64,000 nucleotides of DNA from Collybiopsis luxurians FD-317 M1 (GCA_000827265.1 KN834770.1:500104-564103); one strand, 5' to 3'. Shown: positions 45,401 to 57,260, counted from the first letter of the stretch. Notes: a model not told the origin generated them from the sequence alone. Program-made: numbers and translations.

Positions 45401-47151
45401 CGGCACGACGGTCAACGTTACGCAGCCGGCCGCTCGTCGGCACCTTACTCCTCCTACTCCAGAAGAAGGTGATATCGTCGACGAAAAGAGCATGGTTCTT
45501 GATCTCAATGATGATGCTCTGAAGAGCGCTACGCCGGTGCGTTTAGGGCCAAAAAAGGACCTCTTTGATTTGGTGCTCAGCACAGGCCACAAAGAGTACG
45601 GGATTGGCGTCTATAGCTCCCAGCAGGTTTCTTGGGAATCAAGAATTGAAGACGCGAAGAAGGCGGGAGATGTCGGAGAGCTAGCTGAAATCCTTTTGAG
45701 GGAGGGTGACGGACTGTACTGTGAGTTTGACGAAAACGTGAAAGCATATTACTTTGGCGACAGTCGAACATTTCCCAAGTTTGAGCACGCTCTGTGGGAT
45801 ACTTGGGATGAATATATTCACCCCGAGTACCAAGAGATTGTCAAAGCTGCAGCCATGAAATCTTCTCAGGGGATCTCACTCTCCGACTGCCTGGATGAAT
45901 TCACGAAGGAAGAGCAACTGGGCGCCGACGATCTATGGTACTGCCCGCAATGCAAGAAACATCAGCAGGCGACGAAAAAGTTTGATTTGTGGAGCACGCC
46001 AGACGTTCTCGTGGTGCATCTGAAGAGGTTTAGTAATTCAAGGATATTGAGGGACAAGATCGATGCGTTTGTAGATTTCCCTATTGAAGGACTGGATCTC
46101 AACGAGCGGGTGAACGAGAGACGTATTCTCTTGAAGCTTCAAAGACGAGGGATTGATACTGATTCTGTTGAGTTGCTCGGTCGGGGATCTGAGGGTGGGA
46201 GTGGACAGTCGACTTCTGAACCCTTAATCTATGATCTGTTCGCTGTCGATGAGCATCTAGGTGGTCTCGGAGGAGGGCATTATCGAGCGTATGCGCAGAA
46301 CCATATGAACAACAAGTGGTATCATTTTGATGATTCCTACGTCTCAGAATCGAGTGCAAATAGTGCAGTGGTGAGTGTGTCCGAGTCGTTGGATTGGAAA
46401 GTTCTCTAATCACCGCATCCGATAGAACGCAAATGCCTACCTCTTGTTCTACCGTCGTCGTTCTTCCTCTCCCTTGGGCGGAAAGACCTATACTCTTATC
46501 AAACAAGCTTTGCAAAATCCACCTAAACGTGAAGATACTCCTCCTTCCTCTTTCGAAAACGACTCCGGAAACAACGATATTCCTGGCCTCGAAAACTCTT
46601 CAGCACACGCCGACGCCCAACTTCCCACCCCTCCGAACGAGACTGAAGAGCTACCCTCCTATTCGAATAACACCCTGTCATCATCTCTTGGCACTGGTTT
46701 TGGGATGACCAACTGGCAGAGTAGTCAGTTAAGTCGGTCTCATGGAGGAATATCTACACCACCTGACGACGAATCACCAGACTTTGATCCCGTAATGCAA
46801 ATTGACCCGCCTTTGCGACTATTCGATAACGACGATTTTGACTCCGCTTCACGCTTCACGTTCCCAGAACCATCGTCCTCCTTTGCTGATTCCTCTCCGA
46901 CATCATCTCTCGGAGCAGAGCCAGACTTTGATTCAATTCAAAGCGATTTAGATGCGGATGGTGAAGAGGATGATATAGGACCATGGTCGCGGAGACAGAC
47001 AAGGAGTCACGATGGGGAAGGAGAGAATGAAGACGGGGCGCCGGGGACGTGGCCGATTGCTGGGCTCGATGCAGCCCAACCGAGAAGGATCGATTCTTCG
47101 GATAACTCAGATTCAGATTCGAACCCTTTCACCGATGACCATGGATTGTAG
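42474..47151 (+). CDS. UBP12: Ubiquitin carboxyl-terminal hydrolase, UBP12 / USP15 type
   Basis: N-terminal DUSP domain ([20 protein letters not shown] and [18 protein letters not shown]), then a ubiquitin-like linker ([20 protein letters not shown]). The Cys box is [20 protein letters not shown] with the catalytic Cys, followed by [20 protein letters not shown]. Zinc-binding ribbon pairs are LVCPECGK and [19 protein letters not shown]. Then [19 protein letters not shown], and the His box [20 protein letters not shown] with FDDSYV. A long insert splits the catalytic domain, as in UBP12 and USP4/11/15, and an acidic tail ends [12 protein letters not shown]. Introns are short; that at 46372-46425 joins SAV to [11 protein letters not shown]. 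About 1,450 residues. Family members remove ubiquitin from regulatory substrates. All catalytic residues are present. Confidence 0.93.
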
Positions 47152-47267
47152 ACTTATTTCGACATTGACAAATGTTATTAGTTATTATTTTTTTTGTTGC
47201 ATTTACCACTATTTGAGCGTGGGAAAATATTCTGTATCTTGTCACTGTCCCGAATCTCACTGTCATT

Positions 47268-48374
47268 ATGAGCGCCCCCACACTTCCAGACGCGCCATAC
47301 GCCTTCAGTCCTAGTCCTGAGCCTGCAGCTCTTCCAAACTCTACGCCTTCCCATCCAGGTCCCGGTCGACCTCGAGGAACCGGTGCTAAACGAGGTCGTA
47401 AACCTCGAGGTGCCGTTCTTTCTGGTGTTTCCTCACCCCGTGCTACTTCAGCTGATATTGCAAGTACATCTACCAGCACAAGCCCTGCATTCAATTCTTA
47501 TACTCCTCATGTACATTGGGACTTGAATAGTACGACTAGTGCAAGCTCTCCAAGGGCTAGTGGAAGCGGCAGCGTTCTGTCAGGTCCAAGTATTGCAGCG
47601 CCTAGACCCGGATCGAGCATTACGACTGGAATCTCTGCATACGGGCAAAATCTAACATCTTCGGATTTCAAATCTTCTAGTCCAGGATTAACGACATCCT
47701 CAGGTGTTCCTCTGAATATGACAGGGTTGTTTAGGATGAGTGAAGGGGTGGTTCCACGAATTCCTGGTCTTGCAGGAGCAGAGGATGAAGCAGAAGGAGA
47801 TGACGAGATTCTTCCTGCTATGGCAGACGACGACTACTCTGCACAGTTATCTTGGCAGAGTCAGTCGAAAGACAATCTCAAGTTCGTTGCTGACTCTATC
47901 ACTCGTTCCAAACTCTAACTTGTCGATTTCAGAGTCTTAATGGAAAATTTCAGTCCAGATCAGTATGATCGATTCGAGGCCTATAGGCGTCATGCACTTC
48001 CCAAGCAAGCTGTCAGAAAGGTTCGTTTTGCGATATTATGCTCTTTGTGTTTATTATCATTGGACAAATTTTAGGTGATTCAACAGATCACAGGACAGCA
48101 AGTTTCACAACCGGTTGCCCAGATCGTAGCAGGTTTTGGAAAAGTGTTTGTTGGGGAAATCATAGAGAAAGGTGCGCGTGTCATCTTCATTTCAGGTTGG
48201 ATATGAACGATAATTCTGTTCCTACAATCAGCCCGCCAGGTGCAAGCCCGTCGAGGAGAAAGTGGCCCGCTCTCTCCCGATCATCTTCGAGAAGCGTATC
48301 GAATGTATCAACAGGAGACAGGAAATGTGGGCGCCGCAAAACCCGTAAGAGCCAAGAAGCTGTTTGTGAGATGA
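47268..48374 (+). CDS. TAF11: Transcription initiation factor TFIID subunit 11 (TAF11)
   Basis: Long disordered N terminus with an AT-hook-like stretch (GPGRPRGTGAKRGRKPRG), then the histone-fold: VLMENFSPDQYDRFEAYRRH, ALPKQAVRKVIQQITGQQVS, QPVAQIVAGFGKVFVGEIIE, then KARQVQARRGESGPLSPDHL and REAYRMYQQETGNVG, ending KLFVR. The last intron (GTGCGC...AATCAG, about 58 bp near 48172-48230) is required to reach the conserved LSPDHLREAYR helix. TAF11 pairs with TAF13 in TFIID. The start codon lies 117 bp after the deubiquitinase stop, on the same strand. Confidence 0.92.
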
Positions 48375-48858
48375 GGAGTAGATCTTAGAAAAGATGTTGC
48401 TTTTATTGAATATCCGTTGTAATATTCAATATTAGTCGCTTACGCTACTGTCTATCGCGCACCCAAGTCCACCTTTTGATTTGCAAATGCACTGCAGACC
48501 GCGGATTACCGTCGCTGCTCGTTGCGCATTTTTTCGCCACAAGCACCATCTCTACTGCAAGAGAATGTTGTTCACTTCATCATGTTCCAGTATCACGTCA
48601 ATCCTTCACCAATAATCACATTGTAGTTCAATGAAGTATGTAAAAGAATCACAGTCGTTGTCCGCCATACGCTTTCTCTGTATCACATAGTCGGTCGTTC
48701 TCGATTATTCCCCCGAGGTTCAGTCAGGCACGGTTGCTTAAATCAAACATTTCCCGAAGAGCCATCCAGAGAAGAATCAGTTATCTGTGAGACGGCATGT
48801 GGGTCAGATACTCGACTTCTCACAAGAATGAACGAACCCAATCTCCTTTGGTTTCTCC
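48375..48858. other. Intergenic, convergent 3' ends
   Basis: About 480 bp after TAF11. No ORF, repeat or RNA gene recognised. Confidence 0.4.
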
Positions 48859-49176
48859 CTAAACCTCAAATCTCGCATCATCACGTTTAACCATCAAGCA
48901 GATGCCTCTACGCTCTTGACCGTTATTATCTATGTCCATCCACACATTCAAAATTGGGTACACATTCGATATCAGGTTGGCTGATGAAGCACTCGAGCGC
49001 ACGACAGAAATGGCTGTCCAGGCCTCAGCTCCTTTTTTGGAGGAAGACTCGGAGGAACTGAAGATGGAAGCCCCGAGGCGCGCGGTCGAGTCACCTATAT
49101 AGTAAAGGAAAGGCGATTGAATTCCTGGGGGTGAGAAGTACGTCTTCCACGAGAATGGGGGAGAGGGATAATTGTC
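48859..49176 (-). CDS. Terminal exon of an unrecognised minus-strand gene
   Basis: A 318-bp open exon, phase 0, preceded by a good acceptor (CTTACGTCTTCAG at 49189-49177) and ending in TAG at 48861-48859. It reads DNYPSPPFSWKTYFSPPGIQ, then SPFLYYIGDSTARLGASIFS, AWTAISVVRSSASSANLISN and VYPILNVWMDIDNNGQERRG, ending CLMVKRDDARFEV. Composition (Trp, Tyr, Pro, balanced charge) is that of a folded protein and the frame is closed by several stops in the other frames. Upstream exons probably lie between 49190 and 49400, where the strand has a CATAAATAC TATA-like string near 49470, but I could not fix them. Family unknown. Confidence 0.45.
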   Translation of the reverse strand, partial: DNYPSPPFSWKTYFSPPGIQSPFLYYIGDSTARLGASIFSSSESSSKKGAEAWTAISVVRSSASSANLISNVYPILNVWMDIDNNGQERRGICLMVKRDDARFEV

Positions 49177-50725
49177 CTGAAGACGTAAGAGTCAATAAAG
49201 TCTTCATCCACCGTCGGTAACGATGAAATTCATCGAAAAAGTTTTGAATCTTCTATAAGAAAGAAATACGGGATTGACTGCGCCTAGAATTATGCGAATT
49301 TTTCCTTGTAAATTTGCTTTTGGTCTGCATATAGAGCGTCAGTTGTGCAGATCATATGCATGAACTATGTCCTGGCTTGAGAACTAATCGTAGAAAGAAG
49401 CGCAAGCGGATCGCTTGTGGTCTTGGTGGTTGGCGGTCAAAGCGAGTAATATTAACGCCCGTGGCTGTGTATTTATGGTCACGTTGGTCTCTGATTATGG
49501 CCACGGCCCACGTGCTTCATATTTTCTTTCCCTAGTTCATTGTTCAGCTCTTTTGAAACAACTTTGAAAGCCTCAATTGACTATCCAGAAACTACGTGAG
49601 AGTTAAACGTTGATATATCAATGTTCAAATGAATTTTATTGCCAGATTTCCACGACTCTATTAATTCTTATCTGGGACCTTGACTTCTGTGGTTGTTGCA
49701 TAAGTATTTCGAAACTCCCGCGGCCGGGGGATATCGGCGATTGTTTGGCTATGATCCTTCGTGGTCTCTTAGTGACATTGCCTACGGAGACGGAAACAGC
49801 TTTGAGGTTTTCAAGTCCGTACCCTACCAATTTTTTTTTTCAGAGAAAAACATCCGAAATCTACAGCACATCATCTAAACGCTAGCCGCCCCTCCCCAAG
49901 GTGACTGTCTGCTGTTACTATGCAGGGGAGTTTAGGCATTTTGCAACCCTAGCGCTAGATATGCTATGCTAGCGTGGTGCTAGAAATTACTAAATAGCTT
50001 CCTTTTTCCGTCCAAGAATCAATAACGTCTTGAAACAGTTTTTTTTTCTGTCAATCTAGGTTCTGCCAATGCCATACCCGCCACAACTTGCAAGAATTTG
50101 GCCTCAGACCTTCTGCTCAAAGTCGACTTGTCGGATTCTCTTACGTCGTGAATTCAAAGCAGATTTCTCAAGCTGTGGCAAGTTCTCAATAGTGACGATC
50201 ATTTCCCGGCGAAATCTTCCCAGTTTCTTTCCTGACTGGGCCAATCGTTGTTTGGATTCGTGATTAGAACAGCCATCGAAACAGTGATCTATCATTGACG
50301 GGAGAGTTCCTGCTTCCAGCTGACGTGATGATTCTATTCACCCTGGGACTTTACGGATTTTACATACCATTTGCATGCGGGCTCAAAAACTCGTCTCCGA
50401 GGCGAACACGAGACTCGTTAAAATGCGAATAGGTGCTCTTTGACATCTTATTTTCTGCTCTCGTCAGTATCCAGCAGTTTTTCTTTAGGCGCCGTATAAA
50501 GAAATCAAAGGGAGACGCTGTTCGCCTTTCGAGTTCATTCACCAGTAGTGGTGTTCGGTGAGTTTTACTACTCGACTTTTTCTCGAGTGTAAGAGAACTG
50601 ATCTCCACCTGTTGCTATACGTTTGACATCATCGACTAAAAAAGTGCGACTTTGGGCCTTAATCAGATCTAAGCTCCATCCCTTTATCCACCACTCATTC
50701 AGCGCAGAGTTCCAGAGTGTGCACC
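49177..50725. other. Intergenic region, no clear gene
   Basis: 1.5 kb. The left 200-300 bp may hold 5' exons of the minus-strand gene ending at 48859. The remainder has short open frames without domain or splice support. The last 100 bp is the leader of the 7-TM gene. GCTAGATATGCTATGCTAGC at 49952-49971 is a small imperfect palindrome. Confidence 0.4.
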
Positions 50726-52118
50726 ATGGCTCTCGGAATTAGCGAAGCCCAGCTCTTAGGTGTTTTCCTCGCCAGCGTCTTTTGGGGAATGTTCCTCATC
50801 ACATTCGTGCAATGCATGCGCTATTTGCTATGGGATTCCAAAGGAGTTCTCAGATCTGCGTCGAGCATTAATTGGATAGTGTTTATTGTCGCGATTCTAC
50901 TCGCGATTCTGTCGACCTTGGATATTGCGCTTGGCCTAATGCATGCCATCGAGGCGTTTATCTTCTATACGGGCCCTGGTGGATCTAATGCTCGATTTAC
51001 TGGGCTGACGGATTGGGTGAATATTTTGAAAGTATGTCACGTATCCGGTTGAAAGTATGGCTTTAGCAACCTCCCTTCGCGAACAGACTTGTAACATCGT
51101 GTTTGGAAAACTCATCAGCGATGGAGTTTTGGTCCGTAAAATCTCTGCCTCTTTAGAATAGGTATAGCTAATCCTACGTTCGGTAGATTTACCGCTGTTG
51201 GGTGGTATACAACAAGAGCTGGTTTATCATTTCCTTTCCCCTTCTCCTCTGGTTAGGTTACCTCGGTCTTGCCATTTTCGTGGTGTACTTGGAAGCAAGC
51301 GCCGGTAATCCGCATGTACTGCTAACCGGTCCGGGAAGTTTGTCGTCGCTCACACCGAGCATTACGGCCGGATGGACTATGTCGCTCGTCAACAACATTT
51401 TGGCCACTGGTAAATATAAAGATTCTCTTTTGTTCCCGCACCTCACTAGGATATCATATTTCAGGTCTGATTGTCTACCGTATCTGGCAAGTGGACAAGA
51501 ATAGTTCGATGTATGCTGCCCAAAGCGTACCGTCATCACACGGTTTCTTCAGCCGTAGCGGCAAAAGAACGAGACTTCAAAATGTCATAAGAATCATCAT
51601 CGAGTCCGGGGGGCTGTATACTGTCATGGCTCTAATTACGTGGGGGGCTCATCTATTGTTGTTGTGTACTTCAACTGACTCGATAATGATTTAGTTTTAT
51701 TACTTTTGAAACGGGTAGCGCCTCTTTCTACCCGACTTCCGACGCGGTAAGTCTTATCACAACTATCTACTGTACAACCTCAAACTCTACCATGTAGGAG
51801 CTTCAAATTCTCTCAATAGCCTTCAATTTAATCGTCATCCGCATAAGCTCTCGACCCGAAGAGAAGTATGATATCGTGTCCAGAAAACACCCGACATTCC
51901 CACTACAGAATTTTACTTCCGTTATGCAAACTAGCGTGGGAGGTGACATTACGTCCAAGAGGACATTGGAAGTGATGGTTACGAATGAAGAGGACGTGAA
52001 CGTAGATTACTCACCCTCTCGCCCTCGATCAAGAGAGTCGCGCAAGTCTGAGGCTGAAATAATCCAGGGTCGTGCGGAAATTGAGCTAGATTTACATCAC
52101 CATGGAAGTGCAGTGTAG
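50726..52118 (+). CDS. Seven-TM mushroom-type membrane protein, copy 1
   Basis: ATG chosen at 50726 (MALGISEAQLLGVFLASVFW). Hydrophobic helices: QLLGVFLASVFWGMFLITF, INWIVFIVAILLAILSTLD, then the conserved ARFTGLTDWVNILK and, after an intron, TCNIVFGKLISDGVL and IYRCWVVYNKSW. Next come FIISFPLLLWLGYLGLAIF, SITAGWTMSLVNNILATGLI and a later ESGGLYTVMALITW helix. The C-terminal tail is cytosolic and polar (RPRSRESRKSEAEI), ending HHHGSAV. About 330 residues with six or more introns. It belongs to the large set of agaricomycete 7-TM proteins with the DWVN/YRCWVV motifs, often suggested to be receptor-like; no ligand is known. Tail-to-tail with a paralogue at 52473. Confidence 0.8.
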
Positions 52119-52472
52119 GGACCTGTGTTTGTACTTTCTGTAATTTATGTAGAGTGAGATGTACGATGCGCGCATAAACGACTAGCACCCGGACCCGAGG
52201 GGTCTATTCATAACGAGATAACATATAGATACATGTGCGACAAGGGAGAGTGGTTGACTATATCGGTCAACTTTAGTTGAATGCAGAAGTACAGTGAATG
52301 TTGAGAAGATTCGGAAACTTTTCGCATCTGTGGTAAGAGAAGACCAATATTGAACCTCCAGTTTCACCGAGTCCAAACTGATCTAGCAAAATGTACAAAA
52401 ATAAATAAATACGTCGCGAGTCCTCGAATCCATCGGTTCCGGATTGACCTATTTTAGCTCGAATCCTCAAAG
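52119..52472. other. Shared 3' region of convergent 7-TM paralogues
   Basis: About 350 bp, AT-rich, nothing coding recognised. Confidence 0.5.
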
Positions 52473-53845
52473 TTAAAAGTCCCGTGGTTTTGCCCTTTGA
52501 TCCCAGTTCCCTTCCTCGACGTCGATAAAGGAGTCCTGAGCCATGGCTTTGTTCGTCCCAGAATAAGGAAGTGAACTGACTTGAGTTGAACCCATGGTAT
52601 TCGGACTTCGCATTGCAGAGCTGAGTTTTCGCAGAGGGACCGTCTGAGGTCCACTCTGAGCGGACTGGGTGTTGTAATTGTCGTAACCATTGGACCTTGT
52701 ACTTATGCGAATGATAATCAGGTTGAAAGCAATCGATAAGATTTGGAGCTCCTAATTACCGCAAATCTTGAGCAGGATGAGATCAATGGCATACTTTTAC
52801 GCACCGCGTCTGAAGTTGGATAGAAGGAGTTACTCCCCACCTCAAATGTGATAAAAGTGATCAAAGCCATCTTATCCATATATTTCCTCAGTTGCCTTGA
52901 AAAATCTGGGTCGACAAAAAACTCACAGTCGTGTATAGCATTCCACTTTCGATGATAATCCTGGTGACTTGCTGCAATGTAGATCTCCGACGACCAAAGA
53001 AACTGCGGGAGCCAGATCCTCCGGTTGCGGATTGCAAACCGTACTGATGATTAGCTTTGTCAACGCGCCAGATACGGTATACGATTATCCCTGGAGATTA
53101 TTGAGGGTTGTAATTAGCGAAAAGAATTTATCATTACAGCTCACCAGTTGTGATAATGTTGTTAGCTAATGAAAGTGTCCAGCCAGCAGTAATACTCGGG
53201 GTGAGCTGGGACAAACCACCAGTAAGAAGGATTTTAGGGTTCCCTGCACTCGCTTCTAGGTAAATGACAAATATAGCTAAAGCGAGATATCCCAGCCATA
53301 ACATTATAGGAAATATGACCACAAATATGCTTTTATTGCACACAACCCAGCATCGGTAAACCTAAACAAGAAAAAGAGTGAGCTGACTTTGTCGGAGAGG
53401 CCAGGTAGATGTACCAGAACGCCGTCGCTTATCAGCTTTCCGAATACGATATTGCACGTCTACAAGCCCAGAAAATACCTTGAATAAGGTGATTCAATAA
53501 AGTATTATCCTATATAACACCGACCTTCACAATGTTTACCCAATCCGTCAAACCAGTGAATCGGGCAGCCGAACCCCCAGGGCCTGTAAAGAAAATGAAC
53601 GCTTCGATGGAATGCATGAGGCCCAAAGAAACATCGAGCGTCGACAAAGCCATCAGAATTAGGGCGACACTGAGCATCGCCCAATTGATGCCCGAAGCGG
53701 GTTTGAGCCCAGCACCCTTTGCGTCAGAATCCCAGATGAGATATCTGATTGCCTGCACAAAGGTAATGACAAGCATGCCCCAAAAAACGCTGGCAAGGAA
53801 GACGCCTAGAAGCTGAGCCTCGCTAATTCCGAGAGAGTCTGCCAT
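52473..53845 (-). CDS. Seven-TM mushroom-type membrane protein, copy 2
   Basis: Starts MADSLGISEAQLLGVFLASV and stays close to copy 1 through the first five helices: LSVALILMALSTLDVSLGLM, FTGPGGSAARFTGLTDWVN, TCNIVFGKLISDGVL, VYRCWVVCNKS, IFPIMLWLGYLALAIFVIY and SITAGWTLSLANNIITTG. Intron positions match copy 1 (after WVNIVK and after SDGVL). The cytosolic tail is different: Gln/Ser-rich, LRKLSSAMRSPNTMGSTQVS, ending AKPRDF. Conserved membrane core with divergent tails suggests changed coupling after an inverted tandem duplication. Function unknown. Confidence 0.8.
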
Positions 53846-55137
53846 ACCAAGTGGACTAACGGCTTGGGTCTAGAGTCGCAGTAGGAACAGTTTGTGCCCT
53901 GACCGAGCTCTCAGATGGCATTTAAACACTTGTGTTGTGAAGTCAAAGCAGGGGATTGGACCATCACGGGTAGCTGTTTCCTTCGATTAAAGGAGTCCTT
54001 GAGAGATCAAAAAAACTTCTTCGACAATACATCATACGTTGAGCCAATGCAAACACTGTGGAAATTACCTTCATCAAGATACCGTTGTACGATGTCTGGC
54101 AGCGTGGATACTGAATAATGCGGTCCGTTATTGAGTTTTTATCATGATATCGGAAATTTGTATGGTACAGATTGAATGTTTGCATTAGCGGCGGAGAAAA
54201 GACCACAGTCGAAAAGAGCTACTACAGTTCCCGTGGGCGACAGCCAGGGGAAATGAAATGAACGAGTTCAATGCTATCGTTATTCAGCCTCTGTTTGTCT
54301 CATGTGTTGGCCTAGAAGCAAATCATCAACTTCTGAGCAAGCCCTTGAAACCTGTCTCTGAGTGTTAACGGATACAATCGGGGTCTAGATGAAAAGATCA
54401 ACTGAGACTTTATCGCTGGTCCAACGGATTTGGAGGGATTGCCGTTGAATGAATGTACCTTCTGAGAGTGTCGGGAGAACCCGAGTGAGGAAGGAAATAA
54501 TCCCTGCTCGCTTTGTTGACCACTACTAACAGCAGTGAATCGAAATGAATTTTCATTTGCATGATTGATAATCAATATACCCTCGAAATTTGGGAACTTG
54601 CCGAAAAAGAACGAGCGAGACGCATCTTGCATGTGTAATCTTATCCGCGGCCGACCCTACCTTACTTTGCTAGAACACTCGGTAACTTGAAATTTCACGA
54701 GCGCGGCCCTGATATGTAGCGTTAATTGTCGCAATAGTCGAGAGTAGCTAAGTGTTCGATGAAAAAAGAGACCTCGGGGGTGCTAAGTAGAAGAGCAGTG
54801 GGATACTTAGTAAGCACCGGCCTTGGTGGGAGGCCAAAGCTGTAAATCGCGGCTTGCTTCGGCCAGCCGCCACTCTGACCCATTTTTATGCTAGGGCGTC
54901 AGGACCCGCCGTGCACCGACAAACTAAACTCTGGCAAACTTCTGCGACATTACCCTCATACCTACTTAATCGTGAGACCTAAGGTACTGCTCACAACTAT
55001 ATGGAAGACATACTCGTACACTATTTCACGCTACTTGAGACGAGAATTAAGAGAAACACATATACGACAATAGAGGCAAGCAAAGCTTCGATTTAAGAGT
55101 GAAAGGTAAACGAAGAGTGTCCGTATGATCTCAAGGC
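53846..55137. other. Intergenic, no gene recognised
   Basis: 1.3 kb upstream of 7-TM copy 2 and downstream of the F-box gene. The short frames present lack domains. No repeat longer than about 12 bp was noticed. Confidence 0.4.
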
Positions 55138-57069
55138 TTAAAAACCCATAAACATCATGTCCTCATCTGGGCTCATATAAGCCTCCCCAAACCCAAAGTA
55201 CGGCTCGTCGAAATAGTCCATAGGATCGTCATCGAAGTCGTCATCCATATCTTCATCTTCAGTTTCGCTGAATCCACTCTCAAGCCCATCCCAGTCGACA
55301 TCGACAACGATGTCTTCTAACTCCAAGACGTCGTCTGAAGTTAGATGGGTGCATCTTTCTAGAACGAGTTTGTTCACTTCGGACCTGAACTCATAGCGCA
55401 TTGTGAGACAATCCTTGAGAGGATCAAGAAGGGTGTTTCGAGCTTCATGATCGCGGTCGAAATCAGCTTCGAGAAGTTTCAGGGTACGAAGAGCGGGGAA
55501 AGTGGGAGTTGGACGGGTAGGTGCAAAACTCAAACTTGAAAACGAAGAGCTCACTCGATCGGCAGTGACGACGGTAGTATGAGGGCTGAGCGCATGAACA
55601 AGTTCGTACGCGCTATCGCCCTGTACTATCAATGTGCTGATCTTGGATAACGTCCCAAACGTCTTGGCGAATGTGGGAGAGTTAATGCACTCGTGATACG
55701 CAGTCCAAATATGCAAGGTCTTGAGCTGCGATAGCGGAAGTGGAGTGCAAGCGGCCGCGACAACTCCATTGTGGAGCTGCCTCATCGCGGCACTGTGCCA
55801 GGAAAACTCGAGTCTCAGCCAACCCACAGAATGCGCGTAAACCAACGAGTTAAGAGTGATTGGACCATCGGAATGACTAGTTATCAAAGGAAATTTATTT
55901 TTAGGGCCTTGGTTGTTATTCCATGCCTCGACAACTACTCCAGATCCAGGACCAAGACTCTGCACTTTGAGGCTTTTAATGACAGGAACACTGTCCGAGT
56001 TGGCAACAGTATCTCGAACGACTGGCAAACGTCGACATACTGAGTTAATCAGATCTAGACTTTCTGAGCCCTGTTCGGGTGCGTCAGCGCATTTGGCGAC
56101 GATATGCATCGTAGCGCCCGACGGAACGGAGACATGGTCAAGGAAGATAGCACATTCTTCAAGAGCGCCGACGACACGCAGTTTGCGCAATCGGGGTAAA
56201 TTAACTCGCGGTTTTTCGGAGAAGGCGGTATCCGCGTTAGCCGGGAGGGTATTTTCGAGGTCTAGGATCTCAAGCTGGGGCATTTTGGCTAATGCACCAA
56301 TGAATTGATCCAGCGTGGGGGCTGGTGGACCAGGATTGTGTACCTTTAGATAGCTGAGGTTACTGAGCAAGGTGGAATCCCACCGAAGATGACAGCGTGT
56401 TAGCTCGATGTGCGTTAGCCGAACAGTCCCGTCCCTGGTCCCTTCTTCAACCCCGTCTCCCAGGAAATGATGGGGCAAAGTATACGGCTCTGCCCGAGAA
56501 TGGTAGTAGTAATCACTGCGGCCGATATCCAAGTACAGGGTACGTAGGAAAGGAGCCGGTTGGCTGATACCACTGAGGAGTTTGTCCATATTGTCTCGGG
56601 AAGCAGTGAGACGGATTTCGTTGATCCTATCGAGATGCTTGAGGCCTTCGCTAACGGCATCGACGACACGGGGGGTCAACCAGTAATTGGAGGTGACTTC
56701 GATTGTGAGGGGTGCCATCTTTGACCGTTTGATCATCTCATAGGCCCATTCCGTCTTTGTGAACTCTGGTCTGCTCCATAGGGCAGGGCAATTCATGGCA
56801 ATGGAACGCCAAAGTCGAGAGATGTGAGTGACGGTGATCCAGCGCCAACGCAAGTCCACAGCAGCATAGGTGTTCACAGGTTCTGGGGTGTTACAGAACA
56901 TGAAGATGGTGCAAAGGATCTCGGCAGGAAGCTTGGAAATGGGAGCCATGAGATTGCGACGAGACTGGAGGGCCCTGATGGCGTCCTCATATTTGATGAT
57001 CTCTTGGTCTATCTGGTCAAACTGGGCTTGGGTGACAATTTGGGGGGTCGTAACTGGATACGAGGTCAT
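55138..57069 (-). CDS. F-box protein with leucine-rich-type C-terminal region
   Basis: Single exon, 643 residues. A short coiled stretch (QIDQEIIKYEDAIRALQSRR) precedes the F-box: MAPISKLPAEILCTIFMF, then RWITVTHISRLWRSIAMNCP and ALWSRPEF. The rest has irregular leucine-rich strips (LRTLYLDIG, LTHIELTRCHLRWDSTLLSN, LEILDLENTLPAN, LRKLRVVGALEECAI). The tail is very acidic (EDEDMDDDFDDDPMDYF) and ends EDMMFMGF. This is the common agaricomycete F-box family, substrate receptors of SCF ubiquitin ligases. Being intron-free in a window where all others are intron-rich suggests a lineage-expanded, possibly retro-derived family. Confidence 0.85.
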   Translation of the reverse strand: MTSYPVTTPQIVTQAQFDQIDQEIIKYEDAIRALQSRRNLMAPISKLPAEILCTIFMFCNTPEPVNTYAAVDLRWRWITVTHISRLWRSIAMNCPALWSRPEFTKTEWAYEMIKRSKMAPLTIEVTSNYWLTPRVVDAVSEGLKHLDRINEIRLTASRDNMDKLLSGISQPAPFLRTLYLDIGRSDYYYHSRAEPYTLPHHFLGDGVEEGTRDGTVRLTHIELTRCHLRWDSTLLSNLSYLKVHNPGPPAPTLDQFIGALAKMPQLEILDLENTLPANADTAFSEKPRVNLPRLRKLRVVGALEECAIFLDHVSVPSGATMHIVAKCADAPEQGSESLDLINSVCRRLPVVRDTVANSDSVPVIKSLKVQSLGPGSGVVVEAWNNNQGPKNKFPLITSHSDGPITLNSLVYAHSVGWLRLEFSWHSAAMRQLHNGVVAAACTPLPLSQLKTLHIWTAYHECINSPTFAKTFGTLSKISTLIVQGDSAYELVHALSPHTTVVTADRVSSSFSSLSFAPTRPTPTFPALRTLKLLEADFDRDHEARNTLLDPLKDCLTMRYEFRSEVNKLVLERCTHLTSDDVLELEDIVVDVDWDGLESGFSETEDEDMDDDFDDDPMDYFDEPYFGFGEAYMSPDEDMMFMGF

Positions 57070-57260
57070 TATCGAGGGCGATGAGGAGAAAGAAAAGAAT
57101 ACTGACCAGGCATGAGGGGATCTGGGAGAACTAGGCCAGCTAGAGCTCTATCAGAGTTCATGGTTCAATGTAAAGCCTTTTTATACTGAAGCACAGCCAC
57201 AGTGTGTGATCCCTTTAGGCGGTGTCATCGCCAGCTGCACAACCCGCTCACCCGTTTCAC
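57070..57260. promoter_or_regulatory. Shared divergent promoter, F-box / SEC28
   Basis: 190 bp between divergent starts; GCCTTTTTATACTG near 57173 holds TTTTATA, a possible TATA element on the plus strand. Confidence 0.3.
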
